A DNA stretch of 54,226 nt from [Flexibacter] sp. ATCC 35208 (GTDB taxonomy: Bacteria; Bacteroidota; Bacteroidia; Chitinophagales; Chitinophagaceae). The DNA is taken from the NCBI RefSeq assembly GCF_001975825.1, contig NZ_MTKN01000008.1, positions 68,063 through 122,288 on the forward strand, in the 5' to 3' direction. Positions 8,148-16,473 of the stretch are shown piece after piece (positions within the stretch are counted from its first letter, which is position 1; the number at the start of each line of letters is the position of its first letter). Below the pieces are notes generated by a model, which saw nothing but the letters and a program-made list of their open reading frames with translations, ran no database searches and was not told where the DNA came from. Made by a program: the position numbers and the translations under genes.

Positions 8148-9368
8148 TTATAAAATACTTTTGATGAGTACTTTTTTCAGCATGAGCTCATTGTTCCTGC
8201 TGATGAGTAACATAGGCCGGGTACCTACATTTTTTAGCTGTTCCCTTACGTCCTGTATGTTGTTAGTGAAGAGGTTATTGATCGCCATGATGATATCTCC
8301 GGGCTTTAATCCTGCCTTTTCAGCAGGAGATCCTTTGATAATATCGGTGATTTCAATTTTTCCGTCAATCATATACATAACCAGCCCGGTATAGGAATAA
8401 TCGAATGGTTCCTTGAAGTGATTATTGGGCAGCAGGTAGATTTCCTTTTTGCCATAATTGAGATAGATATTGAAACGGCGAAGAAGATCATTGCCAATCA
8501 TGCCACCAAGAAAAGGATAGGCTGTGATATTCGTCTGATCGTCAAAGACATAGACAGGTACGTTCCGAAAGTTAAAATTGCCGATTTTGAACTCCCCGAT
8601 AGTGGTTACATCCATAGTCATTTTCCCTCCAAGGCCCTGGGCTTCGGTTTGAATTACTTTTCGTTGTTTTTTCCGGGTGGAGAGTACGGTACTGTCGCTC
8701 ACGAAGTGTTTGGAAAACAAAAGACACATACCCGCGCCTGTATCAAAGTAATACCGGCTTTCACGCTGGGTTTTACCATTGCGGAGCTGACCGGTGACAA
8801 TGGGAATCTGGGTGAGGGTAGGATGTAATAATGACCCACCTTTAGGATAAGTGAATTTCCCATGGGTAAACAGCAGTATCTCTTCGGCATTATAGTCTAC
8901 CAGCACATTATAGCGGCTTAGCAGGCTATACCCAATAATGCCATCTATTTGAAGGCCATATACCTGGCTGATCAGCTCATAGCTGTTGACATGAAAATTG
9001 AGGCTGTCTACCTCCAACCCTGGCAGCAGCAGCGTTCGGTCCATGGCGAAATCCACTCTTTTGGACCCTCCAACCCCACGTACAACTTTGTCAGATGGTG
9101 TGAGCTGAATACCTAAGCGGATACAGGTGCTGGTGTCCAGAGATATGCCTGCACTACCGGTATCAAGGATGAACTGGAGTGTATCGGAAAAACCTTTTAT
9201 CTGTGCGAGTATCACCACTACGCCCCCATAGTATTGTCTGAATGGAAAGCGACAGATCAGCGTACCTTCTTCTTCCTGAGGCAGTTTTGATTGAGCGGTT
9301 GCAGCGTGGAATATAGAAAGTGCTAATAAAATGATACAACAGTGCTTTGACAATGTTGCTTTTTGCAT
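8148..9368 (-). CDS. Secreted retropepsin-like aspartyl protease with C-terminal PDZ domain
   Basis: 406 residues. Signal peptide MQKATLSKHCCIILLALSIF, then two retropepsin-like halves each with a DTG: ILDTGSAGISLD (about 70) and YFDTGAGMCLLF (about 205). The last 90 residues are a PDZ domain (GSPAEKAGLKPGDIIMAINN). This layout is common among Bacteroidota periplasmic proteins annotated as aspartyl protease family; substrates are unknown. First gene of a two-gene unit with its shorter paralogue. Confidence 0.82.
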   Translation of the reverse strand: MQKATLSKHCCIILLALSIFHAATAQSKLPQEEEGTLICRFPFRQYYGGVVVILAQIKGFSDTLQFILDTGSAGISLDTSTCIRLGIQLTPSDKVVRGVGGSKRVDFAMDRTLLLPGLEVDSLNFHVNSYELISQVYGLQIDGIIGYSLLSRYNVLVDYNAEEILLFTHGKFTYPKGGSLLHPTLTQIPIVTGQLRNGKTQRESRYYFDTGAGMCLLFSKHFVSDSTVLSTRKKQRKVIQTEAQGLGGKMTMDVTTIGEFKIGNFNFRNVPVYVFDDQTNITAYPFLGGMIGNDLLRRFNIYLNYGKKEIYLLPNNHFKEPFDYSYTGLVMYMIDGKIEITDIIKGSPAEKAGLKPGDIIMAINNLFTNNIQDVREQLKNVGTRPMLLISRNNELMLKKVLIKSIL

Positions 9369-9463
9369 ACGAGAGAATGACAGAATAACAGTTGTATAAA
9401 TGTAGGATTAAAAAAGCCGATTACCTCCTAAAAATCCACCAATGGCGGGATATTGTTTTTTGC

Positions 9464-9471
9464 TACCTTTG
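9464..9471 (+). promoter_or_regulatory. -7 box TACCTTTG for mqnC
   Basis: Exact TAnnTTTG match ending 6 bases before the mqnC ATG at 9478. If transcription starts about 7 bases past the box, the mRNA would be leaderless or nearly so. No -33 TTG is seen at the usual spacing. Confidence 0.5.
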
Positions 9472-9477
9472 TTTATC

Positions 9478-10602
9478 ATGGAACTGAAAGATCTATATAG
9501 GAAAGCATTAAATTTTGAGTGGCTTACACCGGAAGAAGGGGTATATCTGTTTGAAAAAGCACCGCTTACGGAGCTGATGCACATCGCAAATGAGCTTCGT
9601 AAACAGCAGGTTCCACACGGAAAAGTTACCTGGCAGATAGATCGAAACGTAAACACTACCAACGTGTGTACGGCTAACTGCAAATTCTGTAACTTTTATC
9701 GTATCCCAGGTCACGGAGACGCTTACATCACGTCAATTGAAGAGTACAAGGTAAAGATCGAGGAGACCCTGAAATTTGGCGGCGACCAGTTGCTGCTGCA
9801 GGGCGGACACCACCCGGATCTGGGCCTGGCATTTTACGTGGATACCTTTAAGCAGCTGAAACAGTTGTATCCTACCCTCAAGCTGCATGCCCTCGGTCCC
9901 CCTGAAGTGGCACACATCACAAAACTGGAAAAAAGTACACATATAGAAGTGCTGAGCGCACTGAAAGAAGCTGGTCTGGCCAGCTTACCAGGTGCCGGGG
10001 CTGAAATCCTGAACGACCGCGTGCGTAGGCTCATTTCCAAAGGGAAATGTGGTGCACAGGAGTGGTTGGATGTAATGCGGGCGGCACATAAGCTGAATAT
10101 CGCATCCTCCGCTACAATGATGTTCGGGCACGTGGAAACTATAATGGAGCGTTTTGAACACCTGGCGGATATCAGACAGGTACAGAGCGAGAAACCGGAA
10201 GGTCATTATGGCTTCACCGCTTTCATTCCATGGACATTCCAGGATGTAGATACCCTGTTGTCCAGGATCAGAGGGGTACACAACATGACCACTTCCGAAG
10301 AATATATCCGTATGATCGCTTTGAGCCGTATCATGCTGCCTAATATCAGGAATATCCAGGCTAGCTGGCTCACAGTAGGTAAACAGGTTGCTCAGATCTG
10401 TCTCCACGCTGGTGCGAACGATTTCGGATCTATCATGATCGAGGAAAATGTGGTAAGTGCTGCCGGTGCTCCGCACAGATTTACCTACAGATCCATGCAA
10501 CAGGCGATCAGGGAAGCTGGCTTCGAGCCGCAGCTGAGAACCCAGTTGTACGAGTTCAGGGAAATCCCGGGGGGCATCCAGGAACAGGTGATTAATTATT
10601 AA
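9478..10602 (+). CDS. mqnC: Cyclic dehypoxanthinyl futalosine synthase MqnC
   Basis: 374 residues, radical SAM enzyme of the futalosine route to menaquinone; it cyclises dehypoxanthine futalosine. The Fe-S motif is CTANCKFCNFYR (CxxxCxxC, about residue 63-70), followed by GGDQLLLQGGHHPDLGL (about 103-120), characteristic of MqnC/MqnE, and FIPWTFQDVDT. The ATG at 9478 is preferred over the one at 9442 because the -7 box lies between them and homologues begin near this point. Single gene with a terminator hairpin at 10621. Menaquinone is the electron carrier expected to feed the cbb3 chain encoded further on. Confidence 0.93.
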   Translation: MELKDLYRKALNFEWLTPEEGVYLFEKAPLTELMHIANELRKQQVPHGKVTWQIDRNVNTTNVCTANCKFCNFYRIPGHGDAYITSIEEYKVKIEETLKFGGDQLLLQGGHHPDLGLAFYVDTFKQLKQLYPTLKLHALGPPEVAHITKLEKSTHIEVLSALKEAGLASLPGAGAEILNDRVRRLISKGKCGAQEWLDVMRAAHKLNIASSATMMFGHVETIMERFEHLADIRQVQSEKPEGHYGFTAFIPWTFQDVDTLLSRIRGVHNMTTSEEYIRMIALSRIMLPNIRNIQASWLTVGKQVAQICLHAGANDFGSIMIEENVVSAAGAPHRFTYRSMQQAIREAGFEPQLRTQLYEFREIPGGIQEQVINY

Positions 10603-10620
10603 TACTGATGTATATACGTA

Positions 10621-10653
10621 TAGCGGCTTGCGACCAATCGTCGCAAGCCGCTA
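10621..10653 (+). terminator. Terminator hairpin after mqnC
   Basis: A 13-bp perfect stem (10621-10633 with 10641-10653), 7-nt loop, followed by TTATTTTT. Lies 19 bases after the mqnC stop. Confidence 0.8.
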
Positions 10654-10712
10654 TTATTTTTAGCAGGTCAATGTAACTCTCCTCTTTTTTTCCCGTCTAA
10701 CCAACAGTTAAA

Positions 10713-10718
10713 AGGAGG
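10713..10718 (+). promoter_or_regulatory. Strong Shine-Dalgarno AGGAGG
   Basis: Perfect AGGAGG five bases before the ATG at 10724. Most genes in this window have no recognisable Shine-Dalgarno, as usual in Bacteroidota, so this site is unusual. Confidence 0.6.
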
Positions 10719-10723
10719 AGATT

Positions 10724-11332
10724 ATGAAAAGGCTAGGAGTATTGCTATTATGTATAGGGCTGTTGTCCATCACAGCCTGTACCAGTACCAAACTAACTTC
10801 GTCCTGGAAAACACCTGATGCCAGGCTGGATACCAGCAAAAAAATGATTGTGATAGCCCTTGTTCCACCCAGGGACAAAAAACTGCGCATTTTAATGGAA
10901 AATGAGCTCGTCAATGAGCTACAGAAAGAAGGCTTCAACGCAGTATCTTCATTTGCCAAATACGGCCCGGACGACGCCCTGTCGAAGACAGGAGATGAGA
11001 AGGCCGCTCTGCACAAATTTAGAAATGGTGATGTGGACCAGGTGCTCACTATCGCCATGGTAGATAAAACAAAATCCAGCGGCTATGTGCCCTCCTACCC
11101 TTATGCCCCTTATTACAGGGGATGGTACGGCGGTATGTTTACCCCTGGTTATTATACCACGAATGTGCGGTATGAATGGGATACGAATCTGTATGACCTG
11201 GGACAGAAAAAACTGATCTACAATGCACAGTCAGAAGCGATTGATCCACCCACTGCTTATAAGCAGGCATCACAGTTCGCCCGTCAGATAGTTCGTGATA
11301 TGCAGCGGCGACAGTTGTTTGCAAAAAGTTAA
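10724..11332 (+). CDS. Putative lipoprotein (202 aa), DUF4136-like
   Basis: 202 residues with a lipoprotein signal peptide (LLSITACTST, lipidated Cys at about residue 19). The mature part starts TKLTSSWKTPDARLDTSKKM and resembles small Bacteroidota lipoproteins of the DUF4136 kind. A Tyr/Gly/Pro-rich segment (SYPYAPYYRGWYGGMFTPGYY, about 127-147) interrupts an alpha/beta domain. Function unknown; attached to the periplasmic face of a membrane. Translation should be strong given the AGGAGG site. Confidence 0.65.
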   Translation: MKRLGVLLLCIGLLSITACTSTKLTSSWKTPDARLDTSKKMIVIALVPPRDKKLRILMENELVNELQKEGFNAVSSFAKYGPDDALSKTGDEKAALHKFRNGDVDQVLTIAMVDKTKSSGYVPSYPYAPYYRGWYGGMFTPGYYTTNVRYEWDTNLYDLGQKKLIYNAQSEAIDPPTAYKQASQFARQIVRDMQRRQLFAKS

Positions 11333-11346
11333 GTTTATTATATTTG
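11318..11346 (+). promoter_or_regulatory. Promoter TTTG-N17-TATATTTG for the GNAT gene
   Basis: TTTG at 11318-11321 and TATATTTG at 11339-11346, 17 bases apart, straddle the stop codon of the lipoprotein gene. The predicted start lies at the foot of the hairpin 11347-11388. Confidence 0.55.
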
Positions 11347-11388
11347 AGGTTTGGTCACTATACCCCGGACGGTATAGGGGCCAAACCT
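11347..11388 (+). terminator. Long hairpin directly before the GNAT start codon (terminator or leader structure)
   Basis: AGGTTTGG (11347-11354) pairs with CCAAACCT (11381-11388); pairing continues inward to about 17 bp with one mismatch, loop CCGGAC. It is followed by TAATTTTTT and then at once by the ATG at 11398. It can terminate the upstream lipoprotein transcript; for a transcript from the promoter at 11339 it would be the 5' leader of the acetyltransferase mRNA. Confidence 0.65.
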
Positions 11389-11397
11389 TAATTTTTT

Positions 11398-11940
11398 ATG
11401 CTGGAGTTAGCCGTAGACGATCAGATTTTACTCAGGCAGTTACAACCTGAAAATGCACCGGTGCTTTATCGCACCCTCGATACATCCCGTAAGGCGTTGC
11501 GCCGATTTCTCCCATGGGTGGATTACAATACCAATGAAGATCATTCCCTTCGTTTTATAGAGATGATGCTGCGCAAAGCAGAAGACCAGGAAGCAATTGC
11601 CTTTGGTATCTGGTACAATGGTCAGCTGTGCGGAGTATTGGACCTACATTGCTGGGATCACCTGCTGCAAAAAGCCGAAATCGGCTATTGGCTGGCAGAA
11701 CATTGCCGTGGCAAAGGTATTGTCGTCGCCTGCTGCAAGGTGCTCATCTCTTTTGCTTTCGAAAACCTGAAACTCAACAAAGTAGAAATTCGCTTTGCTC
11801 TGGAAAATGACCGCAGTGCCCGTATTCCTATCAAACTTGGATTTACGAAAGAGGGTATTTTGCGCCACAATGCCAAACTACATGGACATTTTGTAGACAT
11901 GGTAGTTATGGGTATGCTGCGCAATGACTGGAAATACTGA
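11398..11940 (+). CDS. GNAT N-acetyltransferase, RimL/RimJ-like
   Basis: 180 residues. Family features: start LRQLQPENAPVLYRTLDTSR, the acetyl-CoA loop in GYWLAEHCRGKGIV (about 97-110), then LKLNKVEIRFALENDRSARIPIKLGFTKEGILR, the signature of RimJ/RimL-type acetyltransferases. They acetylate N-terminal residues of ribosomal proteins or small substrates such as spermidine. Substrate here unknown. The start codon lies 9 bases after a strong hairpin. Confidence 0.83.
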   Translation: MLELAVDDQILLRQLQPENAPVLYRTLDTSRKALRRFLPWVDYNTNEDHSLRFIEMMLRKAEDQEAIAFGIWYNGQLCGVLDLHCWDHLLQKAEIGYWLAEHCRGKGIVVACCKVLISFAFENLKLNKVEIRFALENDRSARIPIKLGFTKEGILRHNAKLHGHFVDMVVMGMLRNDWKY

Positions 11941-11952
11941 TTTAAGTAGGAA

Positions 11953-12735
11953 TCAGATATCACATATCAGCACGGCTTCTTTCAGCGACGAAAGTTTATC
12001 CGTTTTGGTAGGAATGAATTCCTGTGCTACAAAACCTTTATACCCTGTTTCATAAATTGCTTTCATGATAGCCGGGTAGTATAATTCCTGGCTGTCATTG
12101 ATCTCATTTCTGCCGGGCGCGCCGCCAGTGTGATAATGACTGAAATAAGTATGGTTGTCGCGAATGGTGCGGATGATGTCGCCTTCCATGAGCTGCATGT
12201 GGTAAATGTCATAGAGAAGGCTAAAACGTTCTGAACCTATCCTTTTGCTCAGGGCCACGCCCCAGTGTGTATGATCGCATTGATAATCAGGGTGATCAAC
12301 TTTGCTGTTCAGCAGCTCCATCACGATATTCACCTTCTTTTTTTCAGCATACGGCAATAAGCGCTGCAAACCCATAGCGCAGTTTTCAATACCCTGCTCA
12401 TCATCCAGTCCCTCTCTGTTACCAGAAAAACAGACTACGGAAGGAAAGCCGGCTTTGGCCGTTTCATCGATCAGGTACTGATAATAAGTGATGAGGTCAT
12501 CGTGGTGTTCCACACGGTTCCACCCTTTGGCGATATTCCATGCATCGTTCACAGATGCTACCATGGCACAGGTGAGGCCAAATTGCTTTGCGGTTTCAAA
12601 CTGGTGGGGATACAGGAGATCGATGGATTCCAGCCCTATTTCTTTAGCACCCTTGCAAAAGGTGTCCAGTGGAATGGATTCATAAGGCCAGGCACACACT
12701 GAATGACGGATACGACCTTTGAGCAGAGTGGACAT
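11953..12735 (-). CDS. TIM-barrel hydroxypyruvate isomerase-like protein
   Basis: 260 residues from ATG 12735; a longer frame starting at 12795 adds 20 basic residues with no homologous feel, so the internal ATG is chosen. Xylose-isomerase-like TIM barrel: metal-ligand blocks VMELLNSKVDHPDY (Glu), LLYDIYHMQLMEGD (Asp, His), and YFSHYHTGGAPGRNEIN (His), ending GFVAQEFIPT (Glu). This pattern is that of hydroxypyruvate isomerase / OtnI-like enzymes. Cytoplasmic. No glyoxylate or sugar-acid gene is adjacent. Convergent with the acetyltransferase, 12 bases apart. Confidence 0.8.
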   Translation of the reverse strand: MSTLLKGRIRHSVCAWPYESIPLDTFCKGAKEIGLESIDLLYPHQFETAKQFGLTCAMVASVNDAWNIAKGWNRVEHHDDLITYYQYLIDETAKAGFPSVVCFSGNREGLDDEQGIENCAMGLQRLLPYAEKKKVNIVMELLNSKVDHPDYQCDHTHWGVALSKRIGSERFSLLYDIYHMQLMEGDIIRTIRDNHTYFSHYHTGGAPGRNEINDSQELYYPAIMKAIYETGYKGFVAQEFIPTKTDKLSSLKEAVLICDI

Positions 12736-13054
12736 ATAACGATAGAATTTTTTATAAATATAACGTGGAACTACGCATTTTTGAAATGCGTACAACCAAT
12801 CCGGGGTGAAATTCGTAACTTTATAGTAGTATCAAACGTTATAGAAGTACAGTTACGCCTGAGTTAGAAAAAATTACGAGTAATCCCAGAAAGAAGAAAA
12901 AATCAGCATTTTTTAAAGGATTGTATCCCAAATCATTATTCCCAAAATATCGCCCCGGCCATAGACTCCGTAATTACTATACCACCATCCGTAATTGAAA
13001 TTGGTAAGCTATTTGATTATACTAAAATGTTCACAATTTAAAGCGGAGGTCAAT
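12736..13054. other. Intergenic gap with an unexplained open frame
   Basis: No gene could be supported here. A plus-strand frame is open from 12819 to the TGA at 12996-12998 (59 codons) and reads protein-like and strongly basic (segments such as NPRKKKKSAFFKGLYPKSL, then FPKYRPGHRLRNYY), but it has no ATG, GTG or early TTG start. It could be a gene remnant, a gene with a rare start codon, or chance. The final 10 bases contain the Shine-Dalgarno of the next gene. Confidence 0.3.
13045..13049 (+). promoter_or_regulatory. Shine-Dalgarno GGAGG
   Basis: GGAGG five bases before ATG 13055; it decides that start over the upstream in-frame codon at 12995. Confidence 0.5.
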
Positions 13055-13360
13055 ATGGAAAAGAAATTTACTCCGGCCTTATGGATTTGTATACTGATGG
13101 ACCTGATTGGCTGTGCCAGTTATGCAGTGCCCGTGTTAGGCGAAGTGAGTGATGTAATTTGGGCTCCCATTTCCGCTATCATATTCTACAGAATGTTTGG
13201 TGGCAGTATGGGTGCATTCGGAAGTGTGTTCAACTTTATGGAGGAGTTATTCCCGGGTCTGGACTTTATTCCGACGTTTACACTAAGCTGGATAGTACGC
13301 AGGATTGCTAATGGTATAAGAGAGCGCAAATCCCCTGCGCCGAAATACAAAGTTGCATGA
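13055..13360 (+). CDS. Small membrane protein (101 aa)
   Basis: 101 residues. Hydrophobic segments at about 8-28 (ALWICILMDLIGCASYAVPV) and 32-60 (DVIWAPISAIIFYRMFGGSM, then GAFGSVFNFM), a third weaker one near 70-80, and a basic tail (RRIANGIRERKSPAPKYK). Probably an inner-membrane protein with two or three short helices. Family not recognised with certainty. Isolated gene with its own ribosome-binding site. Confidence 0.6.
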   Translation: MEKKFTPALWICILMDLIGCASYAVPVLGEVSDVIWAPISAIIFYRMFGGSMGAFGSVFNFMEELFPGLDFIPTFTLSWIVRRIANGIRERKSPAPKYKVA

Positions 13361-13513
13361 TCCGATGGTACTGCCTCTATGGTCAAACGACAAAGTTATT
13401 AAGGTTGTAAGGTTATAAAGCTGATGGTACGAGGGGAGATGTTTCACCGTCACCTTTATTTCCTTTCAACCTTTCAAAAAATCTGGAGTCATTTTACATG
13501 TATAATACATAAA

Positions 13514-13540
13514 AAAAGGAGTGCATATCGCACTCCTTTT
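13514..13540 (-). terminator. Terminator of the barrel/GLPGLI operon
   Basis: 11-bp perfect stem (13514-13524 with 13530-13540), 5-nt loop, followed on the minus strand by a run of Ts. It lies 5 bases past the stop of the outer-membrane barrel gene. Confidence 0.8.
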
Positions 13541-13545
13541 CTGTT

Positions 13546-16443
13546 TTACATTCCACCGCCACCGCCCGGAGGAGGACCTCCCGGCATGCCGCCACCCGGA
13601 GGACGCATAAAGCGCATTTCGCGTGGAGGGCCTTCACGATTATTATTATTGTTCGTACCGAACTTACGCAGGAAGTAAGTAAAGCTGATCATAAAGTAAC
13701 GTTGCAGTACCATGTTCTGTGTATCCTGGATGTAGTTCTCACCCGTAGTACGGCTGATGCTGATATTTTGTTTCAGCAGGTCGTAAGCATAGAATTTAAA
13801 TTGTCCCTGTTTTTTCTTCCCCACAAACTTGGATACATATCCGTTCAGCAAAGTATAATCTACGTTGTAACCCGCAGCCCGGCCTGCATTCAATGTGTAT
13901 GTCATGTCACTGCCCACCTGAAAACCTGCAGGCAGATTGATGTTGAAATCCAGAGAGAATGAATAGTTGAAATAGTTGGTGTTGTTGCTTGGCAGGATGT
14001 CGTATCGTGCTGCTGCATACTGTACACTACCAGATGTAGATACATCAAATAATTCTTTGAAGAAGTAATTGAATGTAATGCCTTCGGTCAGACTGAAGTT
14101 TCTGGTATAGTATTTCTTGATATCGCTGAAATCCTCATCTTCACCTGTGAAGCTCGCATCTCTTTTGTAAGAAACGTTCGTACTGATATTCAGAGAAGTG
14201 ATGTGATTCTTGATGGGAATAGAGTTCACCATACTACCACTCAGTGAATACACCCCATTCGTATTGATCGGTTTAGTGTATTGCTTACCGGTAGAGTCAT
14301 CTGTACGGTTCGCATTTACAATCTGGTTGTTGGCGAATGTTGCATTTGCATTTACAAAAATACCACGGAATGAACTTCTGTTAAATGCGTTGTAACCCGC
14401 CATCAGACTATGTGTGAACGTAGGCTTTAGATTAGGATTACCCTGCTGTACATACAGTGAATTGGTCAGATCTGGTAGTGGTTGCAACTGAGAAATAGTT
14501 GGTTGTGTTGTGCTACCATTATAGCGGAAACGGAACCTTCTACCCTGCTCAAAATTATAGTTGAAACTTGCAGATGGAAAGTAGTTCACCGTGTACTGAG
14601 AGATATGTGTATTCCTGCTTACGTTATCATTCACCAGACTATTAAACCTCACATTCATACCGAAGGTATAGTCATACTTGAACTTGTTCGTACGGATATT
14701 AATACCTGCCTGATTAGAAGAAAATGTATTTTCAAAAATGTTACTCAGGCTATCATTCAGCACATCATATTTTCCGGAAGCATTTGCATCATAAGTCAGG
14801 TTTTTGGAAGAGCTATAATTATTGCTATAAGTATAATCCAGTTCCAGGTATCTGTCTTTCATCAACGGTTCAGTGTACGTCAATGTTGCCTGATAATTTT
14901 TACCGATGTTATTCGCATTTGTCTTCCTGTCATAACCGCTGGTATAAGCGGACGTAGTATCAGTCGCTACATATTCGTCCAGCGACTTATAATAGTTCTG
15001 ACGATCGGTAGTATTATATCCATACGTAAAGTTGGCGCTCAGCGTACGACCTGTTTTATGAAACTTCTGACGGTACAATGCAGAGCCTGAAAAGTTTGGA
15101 GAAGAAGCACCACTACGGTTGGTATTGGAGCCATCGATAGAGGTTACTTTATTGTTATCCTGCTGTTGGTAGTAGCTGGTTGAATTTGTACTACCATCAG
15201 TATAGGAGAATGTAGGTGTAAATATCAAAGAGTGGAAAGAGTCAATTTCATACTCGATCCGCATGTTGAGACGGTTGTTCTTATTTTGAGTAAGGGAACC
15301 GGTAGTAGAGTTGTAATAGTAAGAACTATCGGATGTAAAAGTTTGCTTTGTGTTCTGATTTTTAGTTTCAGTTTTTACATCGTTGATGAAGTAACTACCA
15401 TTGATTTTTAATTTTGATCCAAAGTCCTGATTATAGTTGAAACCTGCATTCCAGTTGGTAGTGATGCCTGTGGTGCTGTTACCACCCAGGTTGCTGATAG
15501 TAGATTGAGCAGCACCTCTGCCACCGCCGCCACTACGGCCGTTACTACCACCACTGCCATTGTTGCTGCTGGAGAAGTTGAATACGTCCTGCATGGTAAA
15601 GCCCATGTTATTGACGTTATTACCACTACCCAGGAAAGAGAGCTGACGGTTATCGCGGAAGGCGTTTGCATTTGCATTGATAGCAAAACGATCATCTGTA
15701 CCATAGCCGGCAGATGCCTTTCCGAATACCCCTTTTTTCTTGTCTTTTTTAATTGTGATATTGATGGCTTTTTCAGTATTACCATCATCGATACCTGTAA
15801 ACTGTGCCTGATCTGATTTACGGTCTATCACCTGAATTTTATCGATCACTTCAGCAGGCAGATTTTTAGTGGCGAGTTTGGGATCATCGCCAAAGAATGG
15901 TTTACCATCTACCAATACTCTCTTTACCGTTTCACCCTGTGCTGTGATCACTCCATCTTTATCCACAGTAACACCGGGCAGTTTTTTAAGCAGGTCTTCC
16001 ACCACTGCGTTTTCGCGGGTTTTGAAAGCATCTGCATTGAATTCGAGGGTATCTTTTTTTACCACAACAGGCGGTATTTCCTGTATGATCTCCACTTCAC
16101 CCAGGGTGATACCTTTGCCCAGGAGGTGAATGGTACCCATATCAACTACAGGTTGTGCAGCAGATACAGTAATGCTTTTGAAAATTGGTTTATAACCCAG
16201 GTAAGTAATATATACCCGGTAGCCACCGGCAGAAAGACCGGTAAAGCTGAAGCCACCTTTTTTGTCAGTAAATGCAGTAGCTGCAAGAGAAGAATCCTTG
16301 CCATTCAGCAATGCTACGGTGGCATCAGCCAAAGGATGAGATGCGGTTGAGTCAGTCAGTTCTCCTTTAACCTGACCTGATTGCGCTTTGGATATAAGCG
16401 CAATCAGGATCAGGCACAAAGTCATAAGGGGGATCCTTTTCAT
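13546..16443 (-). CDS. Outer-membrane beta-barrel protein with CarboxypepD-reg and plug domains, Gly/Pro/Met tail
   Basis: 965 residues. Signal peptide (MKRIPLMTLCLILIALISKA), a carboxypeptidase-regulatory-like beta-sandwich (about 22-110, GQVKGELTDSTASHPLADAT), a TonB-receptor-like plug (about 125-235, VEDLLKKLPGVTVDKDG and RVLVDGKPFFGDDPKLATKNL), a Ser/Asn/Gly-rich loop near 295-320, and an OMP barrel to about residue 928 (MISFTYFLRKF as last strand). Beyond the last strand a 37-residue tail rich in Gly, Pro and Met would sit on the periplasmic side. The family is TonB-dependent-receptor-like; ligand unknown. Follows the GLPGLI gene by 30 bases on one transcript, divergent from a two-component system. 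The tail composition recurs in the GLPGLI protein and the kinase sensor loop. Confidence 0.88.
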   Translation of the reverse strand: MKRIPLMTLCLILIALISKAQSGQVKGELTDSTASHPLADATVALLNGKDSSLAATAFTDKKGGFSFTGLSAGGYRVYITYLGYKPIFKSITVSAAQPVVDMGTIHLLGKGITLGEVEIIQEIPPVVVKKDTLEFNADAFKTRENAVVEDLLKKLPGVTVDKDGVITAQGETVKRVLVDGKPFFGDDPKLATKNLPAEVIDKIQVIDRKSDQAQFTGIDDGNTEKAINITIKKDKKKGVFGKASAGYGTDDRFAINANANAFRDNRQLSFLGSGNNVNNMGFTMQDVFNFSSSNNGSGGSNGRSGGGGRGAAQSTISNLGGNSTTGITTNWNAGFNYNQDFGSKLKINGSYFINDVKTETKNQNTKQTFTSDSSYYYNSTTGSLTQNKNNRLNMRIEYEIDSFHSLIFTPTFSYTDGSTNSTSYYQQQDNNKVTSIDGSNTNRSGASSPNFSGSALYRQKFHKTGRTLSANFTYGYNTTDRQNYYKSLDEYVATDTTSAYTSGYDRKTNANNIGKNYQATLTYTEPLMKDRYLELDYTYSNNYSSSKNLTYDANASGKYDVLNDSLSNIFENTFSSNQAGINIRTNKFKYDYTFGMNVRFNSLVNDNVSRNTHISQYTVNYFPSASFNYNFEQGRRFRFRYNGSTTQPTISQLQPLPDLTNSLYVQQGNPNLKPTFTHSLMAGYNAFNRSSFRGIFVNANATFANNQIVNANRTDDSTGKQYTKPINTNGVYSLSGSMVNSIPIKNHITSLNISTNVSYKRDASFTGEDEDFSDIKKYYTRNFSLTEGITFNYFFKELFDVSTSGSVQYAAARYDILPSNNTNYFNYSFSLDFNINLPAGFQVGSDMTYTLNAGRAAGYNVDYTLLNGYVSKFVGKKKQGQFKFYAYDLLKQNISISRTTGENYIQDTQNMVLQRYFMISFTYFLRKFGTNNNNNREGPPREMRFMRPPGGGMPGGPPPGGGGGM

Positions 16444-16473
16444 GAGGAGGATGTAAGTTAAAGTAGTAGTCTT

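Noticed and set aside
13546..16443. Calling the barrel protein a siderophore or sugar (SusC) receptor
   Set aside because: No SusD partner, no SusC-type TonB-box features and no transport or biosynthesis genes nearby; the family is more general.
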